This document shows positions 1-9,755 of a stretch of DNA of 64,000 bases, in pieces (within the stretch, counting starts at the first letter, position 1; each line of letters opens with the position of its first letter). A program made the translations under genes and the position numbers. The notes under the pieces were generated by a model. The model did not search any database and was not told the origin of the DNA. It was given only the letters and a program-made list of their open reading frames with translations. The stretch is taken from contig JARGSG010000203.1 in the NCBI GenBank assembly GCA_030374805.1, positions 62,001 through 126,000 of the forward strand, given 5' to 3'. This DNA comes from Gracilaria gracilis. Its lineage: Eukaryota > Rhodophyta > Florideophyceae > Gracilariales > Gracilariaceae.

Positions 1-214
1 CTGAATGGAAAATCCATGCACACGTGGTCATGATGAGAACAGTGAACCAGCGAGCTGGGAGGGAACCTCTCAGGATAATTAATCCGAAAACAAAACTTGG
101 GCGACCGAATACGACACTAGTCGGACTCCGATCACAAAAACAAATCTCCACTTCATCTTCATCCACTTCTGAACTTCCTTCTCGGTGCGCTAGCTGCTTC
201 CGTTTCGGGGCGTG

Positions 215-382
215 TTATCCCACTTGGGCATTGACAATTGTCGCCGGGAGACCCGTGAGAGTACGGCGATGGTACTGCACCACTTTCGATCGTGGGAGAT
301 GCTCGATTGGCTCATCCGAGTCAGCCTCGGGTCCGTAGTTGTACCAACGTACGAGATACTGTATTTACCCCAACGGGTGTTA
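215..382 (-). pseudogene. C-terminal chromodomain of gypsy copy A
   Basis: Read on the minus strand in the frame of the integrase ORF, this stretch encodes a chromodomain core (YLVRWYNYGPEADS..., then IEHLPRSKVVQYH) ending at TAA 215-217. It is cut off from the upstream polyprotein by in-frame stops, one at 380-382 and one about 15 bases further on. Copy C has the equivalent domain at 46369-46581 (VQYQVRWFGYPVSMDS, HLPRPKFVQYH). In chromoviruses this domain directs integration to chromatin carrying particular histone marks. That role is family knowledge, and nothing here shows which mark. Confidence 0.7.
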
Positions 383-2896
383 TGAGTGTTCCACTATGTG
401 GTCGACTACGAACTCTTGTCGGAAGACTTCCCGGCCCTGCCGTGTGATTACGACATCCCGCTTCGGAGAGCTCTCCGGTGGCTTCACCGTGTGTGGCACT
501 GCGTCGGTGTTCCGGTTAGACCGTGTTGTGTCCAACGAGGTTGGTGGCACTGCTCTTTCGCGGTGTGGTCCCCCACTTGGGTCGATTGTCACGCGTCTCG
601 CGGTGTGGGTGTTCTCGATGCCTTGGTTTGGTAGAGTTTCTTCTCCTGCGGGAGTCCCAAGTGGGCGTAGAGCAAGTTTGCGTGGTAGCCACCGTTTCGA
701 CGGAGTGGTGCGTGGCGTCGAACGCGCTCGCGTCAACGGTAACACTGATTGAACCGGCCTCGCCGTGGTGGCACGTGACGTTGTCAACGGGTGGCCGTTA
801 TTGGTCTGCGCCGTGGCGTGTTCCGCCTCCGTATGCACGGGAGGTGTCAGCTCGGTTTGTCGACGTGGTTCGCTCGCTCAGCTGATCTCCCTTACAGGTG
901 TAGTCCGTGTCCTACGGTTGGCACTTTCCTGCTGGGCATTTAGCGACGTGTCTACGGTGTGGCCCGCCTCAGGCGTGTTGGGCGACTTAGTCTCCGACGA
1001 CTCTTCTCCGTCTTGGACGTGCGAGCTCAACGGCGCCTTAGGCGGTATTTCCACTCCGTTATGCGACGTAGTCACTCCAGGCGCGCTATGCGGCGTAGGC
1101 AACGGCTTCGCCGGTAACGGCTGAGTCTCCTCGGTCCTGTCCCGCACGGCGGTAGTGTCTGGTGACGATTTTGCTTCTGCGTTGATGCGCGGCGAATTTG
1201 ACGAGACGCCGGGCTCCCGAGAGGGGTTTGATTGCGCATTAGCGGTGTCTCTCTTCCGTGCCACACGGTGTTCCTCACGCGACAGCGCGGAAGCATGACG
1301 ATTAACGAGTCTCTCCCCCTCCTTAGATGGAGCGACATGGGGAGTGGGTGTCAACGCGCCAAGGCGGCGAATAATTATGCCAGACGGCGGGGCTTCAGAC
1401 AGCGAAGCGTTAGGGCGCGTAGAGTCCGATAACATCGGCAAATCCGAGAGTCCCCTACTTGGGTGTGGTACCTCCCTAGGGCGGTCGATCGGGGCTGGGG
1501 CCGGTGTGTCCATAGTGTTCGTTTCCGCTTCTGCGGTAGAATGTCCACTTGATGGGTCGTGTCCCGCAGGCAGGGGTGCAAAAACCACGCGATCGCTGGA
1601 AATGCGTTCGTGTTGCTGACCCATCTCCACTACGACAGTGTCGGATTCCACAGCAATTGTCTTGAAGAGACCGTCGGCGACGGGTGAGAGCTTGTGGCGT
1701 TTCTCCTTGCCTGGGTTCCAATACTCCTTACGGATGAACATATAGTCCCCCCCTTTAAGGGCGGGTGGTCTTCGAGGGGCTCGCTCATCGAAATCACGCT
1801 TATACGCGGCTTGTGACCGGGCCATTGAGCGTTGTGCTGCGGGGACCAGCTTGATAAGCCATGTCTTCCAGGTTTCCCTGCATCCCTTCGTCGAAGAAAA
1901 TTGATCCAGCGTTGGCTGTGCTCCGAGCGCCACGGGCGGCGGGGTGCGAGACAGAACCAATTCAAATGGAGTCAATCCCGTAGTACGGTATACCTGAGTG
2001 TTGTATGCGAATGTCAGCGCATCGGTGAACAGGTCCCACGTGGTGGGGTGATCGGCTACGTATGAATGGAGTGCTGCGAGCAGCGTCCGGTTAAACCGTT
2101 CAGCCTGCCCATTACACTGGGGGTGGTAGGTTGTCGTGAAGAGATTCTTGACATCCAGAATTCTGCATACATCCCCGAAGAACCGGGAGGCAAACTGTTT
2201 CCCGTTGTCGGAGAGTAGATTCACCGGTGGACCGTAGACGAATGCCCAATGGGTGACGAATGCTTGCGCAACCGTCGATGACGTGATTCTCCGTAATGGT
2301 ATGGCACGAACGAGCTTCGAGAAACGATCCGTGATCACGAGTAGAAATTTGTTACGCCGCTTGGTAGCGAGAAACGGTCCCAAAATATTGATGGCTACGA
2401 ATTCCAGGGGCGCCCTTGCGCGAAAGAGCTTCAACGTCGTCGCATGGCGGCGAAGCTTGACGCGATTCCGTGCACACTCGGGGCAGAACCGCACAGTTGC
2501 GTAGCAATCCACAGCCAGTGCTAGCCAGTAGAATTTCCTTCGCAAGGTAAGGTACAGTTTCCGTCCTCCGACGTGGCCACTAAGTTTGGCATAGTGGGAT
2601 ACGTGTAACACCCGAGATTGTAGGGCGTGTGGCACCACTATTTGTGGGTTTCCAGTTACCGTGCGAACGAGATACCCAATATCATTCACCCGAAAGGGGA
2701 GATCAGCTCCTCCATTGAGATGCACCCGAATCTTCGTGCAGTATGGATCGCTGAATTGTTCCCTAACCATCTCCTTCGTTGTGACGGGTACGAAGTTCCC
2801 TGGTAGGGGGTTCGCACTTTCGCTGACAGCGAGTAGGTCATCGAGTTCCTGGTCAAAATCCAGTTCGTCTGGCCATTCCTCCTCGATATAATCCAT
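380..2896 (-). pseudogene. integrase and C-terminal spacer of gypsy copy A
   Basis: One reading frame covers 2896 to 380 apart from a stop at 878-880. It starts with the RNase H-IN linker, then an intact HHCC zinc-binding module (H..H...CPEC), then the rve core with LSDNGKQ (second Asp) and NGQAERFNR (Glu). The first catalytic Asp is Asn (FVAINILGPF, codon at 2387-2389), whereas copies B and C keep Asp there. A long proline, serine and threonine-rich spacer follows and leads to the chromodomain. The frame is continuous with the RT ORF across a TAA at 2936-2938: copy C reads DDEDIPCF where copy A reads DDE-stop-IPCF. Confidence 0.9.
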
Positions 2897-2935
2897 TTCA
2901 CCTCCGGTGTAGTCGTCAACTGCGAAGCAGGGTAT

Positions 2936-4190
2936 TTACTCGTCATCGACGGCTAACGCTTCCCCTGTGGTGGGTAGGCGAGAAAGGGCGTCGGCTTGTG
3001 TATTGTTGGCGCCTTTCTTGTTGACGACGTCGAAGTCGAACTCTGCAAGACGCAGTCTCCAACGCATTAAGCGGCCTGAAGGCTCCGATATGGAGAGTAG
3101 CCATCTCAATGATGAGTGATCCGTGTAAACGGTGAAATGAGCACCCATGAGGTAGGGGCGTATTGTGCATAGTGCCCACACCACTGCAAGACATTCCTTC
3201 TCCGAGACTGAGTAATTCTTCTCATGCACGTTCAACGAACGGGACCAGTACCCAATTGGCTTGCGTTCCCCCTCTGGGGTCGTTTGAAACAAGGCGCAGC
3301 CTACCTGGTAGTCACTAGAATCCGTGTCCACGGTATATGAGAGTCCCGGTTTCGGTAGTGACAATACTGGTGCCGTGGGTACAGCCTCTTTGAGAGAGTT
3401 AAAGGCTTCCGTCTGAGTAGACGTGAATGGGTCCAACCCAGGCGGTTGACCCTTCCGCAGAAGCGCGTTGAGAGGTGCCGCAATGTCCGCGAAGTTGGGA
3501 ATAAACCGTCTATACGCGTTGACTAATCCTAGAAAGGATCTCAGTTCAGTCTGGGTAGTCGGTTCCGTGACCTGTTTCAGCGACTTCACATGAGCTTCCT
3601 CGATCATGACACGTCCTGGACGGATTATGTGACCCAGATACTTGACAGTATCCGTGAAGAATTTGCATTTCCTCAGCTTGAGTGTCACTCCGGCGTCCCG
3701 TAACGTGGCCATTATGTCTCTCACATGTGTGAGGTGATCATCCAAATTATCTGAGAATACAATGACGTCGGCAAGGTAGACGAGACAAGTACGCCACTTG
3801 AAGCGGGCCAGTAGGATATCAATAGCACGCTGAAAAGTAGCGGGCGCATTGGTTAAACCAAAGGGCATCCGTTTAAAACGGTAGAGGCCAGAATGGCAGA
3901 CAAACGCTGTCTTACCCTGATCCTGCCTTCTCACTGGAACCTGCCCGTATCTCCAGTTAGCATCCAACGACGTGAATACGGTAGCATTTCCGAGAGAATC
4001 GATGTATTCATCCATACGTGGAATAGGGTACACGTCCTTGACGGTAAGAGCATTTAGACGACGATAGTCGATACAGAAGCGCCAGGAACCATCTGGTTTC
4101 GGAGCCAGTACCACTGGTGATGCCCACGGCAAATGTGCCGGTTCTATAACTCCTGCACGGAGCATCTTGTCCACCTGAAAATTGCTCTTC
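2936..4190 (-). pseudogene. reverse transcriptase and RNase H of gypsy copy A
   Basis: The RT fingers and palm are clear: WASPVVLAPKPDGSWRFCIDYRRLN, TSLDANWRYGQVPV with the first catalytic Asp, and MPFGLTNAPATFQ. The YLDD box is YLADVIVFS, so the first of the paired Asp residues is Ala (codon at 3770-3772, one base from Asp). RNase H follows with [34 protein letters not shown] and QADALSRL, so its D-E-D-D set looks intact. A +1 shift near 4175-4195 separates this from the protease/RT N-terminal ORF, inside the RT domain. The element cannot make an active RT. Confidence 0.9.
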
Positions 4191-5490
4191 TTCTCTAGCC
4201 TTGTGCCCTGCCCTGTACGGATGTTTGGCTACTGGCCGAGAGTTCGGAAGGAGATCAATCCGGTGTTCCGTGGTATTTATCTCTCCGAGAGAAGCATCCC
4301 ACATTGTGGTGAATTCACGAAGCATATCGCGCAGTCGTTTGCGGTGTGGCTCCGGAACATGTCCGAGGTCGAGTTCTTCCAATTCCTTCACTGGGTCCAA
4401 TTGGTCGTAACTCGTCGGAGCGCGTGTCTGCTCTGTCTTCACACGTTTCTGAACCGAGAGACTCGGCGACGGAGACGAATGAGATTCAGACTCCTCCCCC
4501 TCCTTAGAGTGAACGATTCCGAGCACATCGGCAGCAGTCATCTTCGTCGGTACCAACGCAGTTGGATGCGGCATGACCGAGCCAATCACTTGGTTTTTCA
4601 CCAGACACTGGGTTGTTTGGCCTAGATTGGCTATCAACACGTAAAACGGAATATCTGGTTCCACCTGGACCACTCCATTAGCAATGGCAAGAGAGTATTT
4701 ATCATACAACGACGGCAATGGCTGGACGATTCGTAAACCGTGTTGACGGGAATTCACCTGTACCCAGACTTGAGACTCTGGAGGCACGCGTGTCGCGCAG
4801 GCAACACAAAGCTTCGTAGATTCCCGAGAACTCGGTGGTGCTTCCTGCGCCGCAGGTAGAGGTACATGCTTCTTGGAGGCATGCCTCAAAGGACGACGAA
4901 CAATCGGCACGGACGAATCATCTTCCATTTCAACACGCCTCTGGCGGGGCCTAATGGCATTGACAAAGCGGTCGCAAAAGTCACAACCCAAAATGACTGG
5001 GGCGGCCAGGGACCGACAAACGACAAAGTCAAGCTTCACCACGCATGAGCCCCAGCGGATTACCAACTCGATGTATCCTACCGTTGACAACGGGTTGTTA
5101 TTCGCCTCGGCGACGTCAGGAATGTCGCCACGGCGAATATGTGACCGCAAGGCGGGTGGCAATGCTGTCTCAACAATGAAGTTTGGACCTGCGCCTGTAT
5201 CTAATACAGTGAGATAACGCACCATAAACTGGGGTGAAAGCCCAAGGTCGGCATAGACCTTGTAATTGCGTTTGGCCATCACCATAACTCTATCCGGGAA
5301 CCGGTTATTTCTTACCCGTATCCACGGTCTACGAAGAACACCAAGGTGTTCCGAGTTCACGTCTTCGACGGCCTGTTTCCTCGTTAAGATTCGCACCTGG
5401 GAGCGAGGCAGGGACGCCTCGGGCGCCTTCAGCCTCAACACTGAGGGTGCCTCTCCAAGAGAGGAGACTCCCACAATTGGTTTTTCTGAG
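4180..5490 (-). pseudogene. aspartic protease and RT N-terminus of gypsy copy A
   Basis: The ORF lies in the -1 frame relative to gag, overlapping the gag 3' end (5435-5474). It has no ATG near its beginning, as expected of a domain reached by frameshifting. A retropepsin motif is present (YLTVLDTGAGPNFI). About 250 residues downstream the RT fingers begin (TTEHRIDLLPNSRPVAKHPYRAG). The frame is lost shortly after KAREEEQ, where the RT continues in another frame from about 4175. The residues after that point in this frame are out-of-frame noise. Confidence 0.8.
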
Positions 5491-7310
5491 CAGATTCCGC
5501 CTGAGGCGTGTGCTCAGTGTTCTGAACCATTGATGCCTGGGCACCAGCGCCAGAAGCGTCGGCGGTAGCGGTTGAATTTCCCTCGAGAGGGGCACGGGGG
5601 TTTGAGGTCACCAGGTTCTGGGCAATCGGAGCCGCAATTGTGCGTGGAATATCCATCTTCGCGCGGATGTACGATGCCATCGGAACGGAAGCTTTCTCCT
5701 CAGGTGAGAGGGATTCGTAGTTGGCAATGACTTGTGCCCATTCACGCATGGTTAAAACGCACTGTGGATAAGTATGCCCTCGCGTATAGCAGAGGTGGCA
5801 GATCAATCCAACAATGGCGTTGACGTTCCGAGTATTCGAGAATCGCATCGCTGGGCGGGAAGCTTGCCAGCCAGGCCGTGAAGCCCGGGTTCCACCGTTC
5901 TCATATGACAGTCGAGGCAGTCGAACTCGGTTCGAATCTGCATATAGCAGTGTATCGTCCGGAGCCGTTTGAAACGATGCCTCCGTGGTTTAGGGAAGCT
6001 CCGTTGTCGGGATTGAAAGCACGTCGCTACGGGCAAAGTGCACCTGATCATACTCCTTATTGGAGTGTTCCTCAGCCAGAATTGACGCCGACGGGGTTCC
6101 CGAGTCCAACATCAACGCTTTAGCGGACTTCAACCGGGTACCCGGCACTTGTGCGCGTAGCGCATCGCCTTCGGCGTGTGCATACTGCACCAGTTCCAAG
6201 TACGTAATCTTACGGTTCTGTTCACGGCAACGGGCCACTAGAGTCCGTATAGCCGGGTCTAGTCCATCAACGAACATGGTCCAACGCTCTTGAGCGGAAT
6301 AAACATTGGCGCAACGGTGGAAGGCCTTATTCAGGCGCACCGAGTAATCGGTTTCTGTTTCGCCGGGGCGTTGTTTGGTGTCTCTCAGAGCGAGGATAGC
6401 CGACTGGATGGCGGTACCAGTGGCATAAGACCTCAGTAGATACTGAACTGCTTCAGGCCAGCAGGTAACCTCTCCTTCAGAGAGGCGAGATGAACCTCTT
6501 ACAGAGTTGTACTGATCTTCCGCCAGTCCGCGTAGAAAATAGGGCAGCGAGACAGACGCCTGTCCTTCATTCATCCCAAGGATGTCGGCTTCCGCTACAA
6601 AGCGTGATAGGAAATCCAACACCAAGATGGGACCATCGCCTGTAAACAGTTGATTACGGAGCGACAGCTGCATACGTTTGATACAGTCTTTGACCTTTCC
6701 CGTCCCACGGGGAGTTCTATCCAATGAGGAGTGCTCCAAACGGTTATACCGGTATGACAACAGCTTCTTGTAGAGCAGATTGGTAGGCTTCAACTCTTTT
6801 AATCCAGAGTGCTTCCTTCCCTTCGAGCGGGCGCGTATCACACCTTGAGTGGCTGATGACCGCTTTGAGCGTGACGAACGATCACGAGGGGCTTCTTCTA
6901 CCGACGAGTCGGACGAATCAGACCCGGTTGACCAGCGTGAAGAAAGAGAAGATGCTGACGAATCAGAGTCGTAGTTCTTCCGCTCCTTGCGTGCTTTGGA
7001 TCCACTGACCTTCTTGTCACGGTGTGAAACAGCAACCGGCTCAGCCGTGCGATTGGCCCCAACCAGGACGGTTTGTTCCACCGTTTCCAAACGGGCGCGG
7101 AGGCGAGTAAACCTCCCAGCCACGTCCTCCACGAAATTAGCGGGTCCTTTGAAAGCTTCCAAGAAAGAGTTGACATCACCACGCAATACGCGGAGATCCT
7201 CAGAAAATTCCTGCAGAGCAGTGTCATCCACCTTCTTTCAAAGTAGCGACAACTCCTTAGCAAGGGTAGCATGGCCAGCCCGCGTGGAGCAAAGCTGCTC
7301 TTCCACAGTT
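5435..7310 (-). pseudogene. gag of gypsy copy A
   Basis: Capsid-like gag with a region typical of Ty3-type gag: LFTGDGPILVLDFLSRFVAEADIL, LRGLAEDQYNSV, and RPGETETDYSVRLNKAFH. It continues in the same frame through a TAA at 5990-5992 to a CCHC zinc knuckle (CHLCYTRGHTYPQC, CX2CX4HX4C) near 5770-5815, and ends at TGA 5435-5437. Upstream, the frame runs back through a TGA just before 7231 to about 7310 (VEEQLCSTRAGHATLAKEL). A serine, aspartate and lysine-rich stretch lies around residues 70-150. Element D gag and copy C gag share the capsid or N-terminal motifs. Confidence 0.85.
5480..5486 (-). promoter_or_regulatory. candidate -1 frameshift heptamer in the gag/pol overlap
   Basis: On the minus strand the gag frame reads CAG AAA AAC, giving G-AAA-AAC inside the 50-base region where gag and the -1 pol frame are both open (gag stop at 5435-5437). 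This resembles the A-AAA-AAC class of slippery sites except that the first base is G, so pairing in the P site would be imperfect. I did not find a convincing downstream pseudoknot by eye. Confidence 0.35.
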
Positions 7311-7731
7311 AAGTGGGAGGGGGGTTCATTGAAAGTGGCCCCAGAGGTGCCTCCGGAGTGGGATCTACGGAAGGGACCTTACCTTTTACGATAGGGGCGG
7401 GACCAGCAACGGCAGGAGCCGGTCCACCACCTTGATGAGGGTTGATCAACGACGTGGGCGGAAGTCGAGTGGTCGTCTGCACAGCTTCATAGGCGGCATC
7501 TTTTCGGTCCGGGACCGTGAACGGGTGGGGATCCGTGACGGAAGTGGCGGATCCGATCTTCCAGTCTGACTGCGTGTCTTCGGACGATCTGACAGCGTCA
7601 TGACAAGAGCAACCGTACAACGGGATAATCGACAGCCAATTGGATGGGACTTCCAGTGAACTTTCAAATGGAGACAAGGGCAAAAGGACTAACCTCGCCA
7701 CGAGTGAATTCACGAGTGAATCTTCCGACAA
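7309..7731 (-). pseudogene. gag N-terminal region of copy A, shifted frame
   Basis: A 140-codon proline-rich open frame lies immediately upstream of the recognisable gag, in a different frame. Copy C has a gag N-terminus with a similar position and composition (49437-49730, ...PSKDPVNDAGTAAAVTGAL...SEDLRTLRMDVNSL), and there it runs directly into the SEDLR..R.DVNS block also found in copy A. I therefore read this as the displaced gag N-terminus with a frameshift near 7310-7330. The link is by position and weak composition only. Confidence 0.45.
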
Positions 7732-7759
7732 AACTAGTCGTTTCTAAGTCGGGAGAACA

Positions 7760-8640
7760 CTTGTGGAGCAACGCCTTTGGCGGGAAAAGCGCAGGCTCAC
7801 GAAGACGTTCGGAATCTTCCCCTCGACAGGGCAGCACAGCGAACGGAGCACTCCGGGAATGACACAGCTAAGCCGGGTGTAAATCCGAGGTCAGACCACC
7901 ACGACAAGCGTCGGCGCGTTAGGCTGATTAGTAGTCGGTAGAGATTCACGTGGTCACACGGTCACAAGATGAGTCCTCGAAAGAGAGTAGCACGGCAACG
8001 ACAAGGTGTCGAAAACGGGCCACTGAGAACAGGGCAAAAACGCAAACCCAAAAAGGGGAGAAAGCAAACCACCAGAGTGGGGAAAAGAGAGAGAGAATAA
8101 AGCAAACCCAATACAAAGGCGAGTATACGACAATAGGTCAGAACGAGACACACAAATAGTGGTTATACTCTGAGCGCCATAAGGGTTGGTAACTATACGT
8201 GAACAACGCAGTCGTCACTCCACTTGGAGGTGAACAATCCGCGAAGGCGTGATAGTTAGAGCCAGAAGCCCTTGCTTGGCAAGGGGCAGTTTACTTGGGG
8301 GAGGGGTGCTCAACCCTCTAAGTACTGAGCTCGGCGCACCACTGACAGTGGGTACGCCGGGCAAAATAATCTATAAAATATCTAAGTAAATACAGCAATG
8401 CTGGGTGCACTGCCTCTGGTATATCCGTGCTACACGTGTGCTGTTCACACCCGCTAAGCAACGCCTCGAGCCGTGCAATCCACGTGTACATGTGTGGAAA
8501 TTACCTCAGCGAGGCGACACGCTAATAGCGATGTAGCTCATATATATCTACTAACGCATGATGCGGAAATTAACTAAGTACCTCAAATCGACTCCAAGGA
8601 GTGTTGTCCTTAATAATATCACACGCCAGACTCATCTCGA
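7760..8640. other. probable leader/LTR of gypsy copy A; no gene
   Basis: There is no convincing ORF. The stretch lies upstream of gag on the minus strand, where the leader and 5' LTR should be. It contains a purine-rich segment near 8040-8100 and a short AT-rich TATA-like run near 8371-8385. LTR ends could not be defined because no second copy is visible in the window. Confidence 0.35.
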
Positions 8641-8650
8641 AAAAGTAAAG

Positions 8651-9193
8651 TTACTCTTGTTTGAATCTCATGTATGCACCATCTTTGTCGGGCCATATAC
8701 GACGAATATCTTCAAAAATGCATGAAGGTAGCTGAACTCTATTTACTTTCCCAAGAAAACCGTAATTTTCGTATGTATACACCTGATAGGCTCTCTTAAG
8801 CGCTTTGTTGTTTGTTGTGGACAAACTATTGTCGCGGTGCTCCAGAATAGTTTTCTCTACCACCACTGCCCCGTACTGCCACCAATTACTTGGAGTCCCA
8901 CCAGACCTGCGGCAGGCAACATCCTCATCATGTGGAGTAACTTGCGGAATATTGATTTGAGAAGCAATAGTTTGGGCATCTTCATTGCTGCTTGCCCTAC
9001 CGTGTTGTGGAGGCTTTAAGCTGTGCCGTGGAAACAGCTTACTAATTTCACGTTGTTCTTGCAAAGGAGTTTCCATATTAGCAAGTTTGTTAGGTTCATG
9101 TTTGTCATCGAGCAGTCCTTGTTGAATCTCATTGGCGCTATCCAGGTCCATAGTAGCACAGCACTGTTCGGTTTCTCTCTGTTTTGTCTGCAT
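8651..9193 (-). CDS. small protein with a P2X7 intracellular-domain-like C-terminus
   Basis: A 180-aa ORF with an ATG start at 9193. The N-terminal 90 residues are polar and low in complexity. The last 50 residues (KALKRAYQVYTYENYGFLGK, then NRVQLPSCIFEDIRRIWPD, DGAYMRFKQE) match the pattern of the C-terminal domain of P2X7-type receptors (AYRQ....G.LG..NR..IPSC....IR..FPD..G.Y.GF), which occurs alone in many invertebrate and algal proteins, often in mobile DNA. No membrane segments are present, so this is not a channel. Conserved Cys and Trp are visible, but the Cys/His zinc set of the full domain is incomplete. It lies alone between two gypsy elements and may be a fragment. The family call is from memory of the pattern. 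Confidence 0.5.
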   Translation of the reverse strand: MQTKQRETEQCCATMDLDSANEIQQGLLDDKHEPNKLANMETPLQEQREISKLFPRHSLKPPQHGRASSNEDAQTIASQINIPQVTPHDEDVACRRSGGTPSNWWQYGAVVVEKTILEHRDNSLSTTNNKALKRAYQVYTYENYGFLGKVNRVQLPSCIFEDIRRIWPDKDGAYMRFKQE

Positions 9194-9599
9194 TTGAACA
9201 CACAGTGTCGAGCCAGCGACGTCCGCCTACAATCTGAGTGTCATAGAAACTCGTCTGTCGTTCTTCGCAACCTCTATGCCCAACGGCGGCGACGATGGTT
9301 TGCAAGACGGAAAGCCCGTAGACTTAGATGAGAGGCACTGCAATACCTTAGCAATTGTCGAATAGCCAAATGCGGACTGTCGTGACCAGAAAAGGACGTA
9401 GGATGTAGATGAGCTGAGACAAGAGACAAAGGTCCTGCAATCGCTCAAAGTGCACATCAAGAGTTGACTAAAAAATGTGCACTACTGAAGTATTTTGTAA
9501 AGCAATCTGCACCACAAACTGGCATCTTTTCAAGCGATCTAATTGGATCTTGGCTATGTCTAGCGTTATGGACATAAAGACTTTCAGGTCCAAAAGGTT
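9194..9599. other. unassigned spacer
   Basis: Between the P2X7-domain-like ORF and the truncated 5' LTR of gypsy E. Short open frames exist on both strands (for example 9227-9460 minus), but none has recognisable similarity or codon signal. Confidence 0.4.
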
Positions 9600-9683
9600 T
9601 AAGATAGTTTCTCACCGCCCTCAGTAAAACTTGAGGGCATCGAACCTCTTTCTCCCAAGTCTACCTACTTGGTCTCGTTACAG
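9600..9683 (+). repeat. truncated 5' LTR of gypsy E
   Basis: Nearly identical to 14664-14747 (shared block from TTAAGATAG to GGTTACAG, with a few substitutions). Sequence upstream of 9600 does not match the rest of the 3' LTR, so the U3 part of the 5' LTR has been lost. Confidence 0.85.
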
Positions 9684-9755
9684 TGATCACTCTCCGTTTA
9701 CTTAGTTTGTGGACTAGAGGAATTTCAGTGCGTCTGTTTACCATTCGATCACAGG

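Larger units (their letters stand above)
215..8640 (-). mobile_element. Ty3/gypsy LTR retrotransposon, copy A (degenerate)
   Basis: Minus-strand element read from right to left: gag (about 7731 to 5435), protease, reverse transcriptase, RNase H and integrase (5474 to about 878), then a variable spacer and a C-terminal chromodomain that ends at a TAA at 215-217. The order PR-RT-RH-IN-chromodomain is that of chromoviral Ty3/gypsy elements. Two shorter copies of the same family lie at 43535-46005 and 46369-49730. I could not identify the LTRs: the 3' LTR would lie beyond position 1, and the 5' LTR and leader should lie within about 7760-8640, but no matching repeat was found. Stops, one frameshift and two catalytic substitutions make it non-functional. 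Confidence 0.9.

Noticed and set aside
24..338. Plus-strand ORF at the left edge.
   Set aside because: It is the complement of the copy A chromodomain region, which has clear similarity on the minus strand.
5925..5940. GGTTCGAATC looks like a tRNA B-box.
   Set aside because: It lies in the gag coding region of copy A and has no accompanying A-box or stems.
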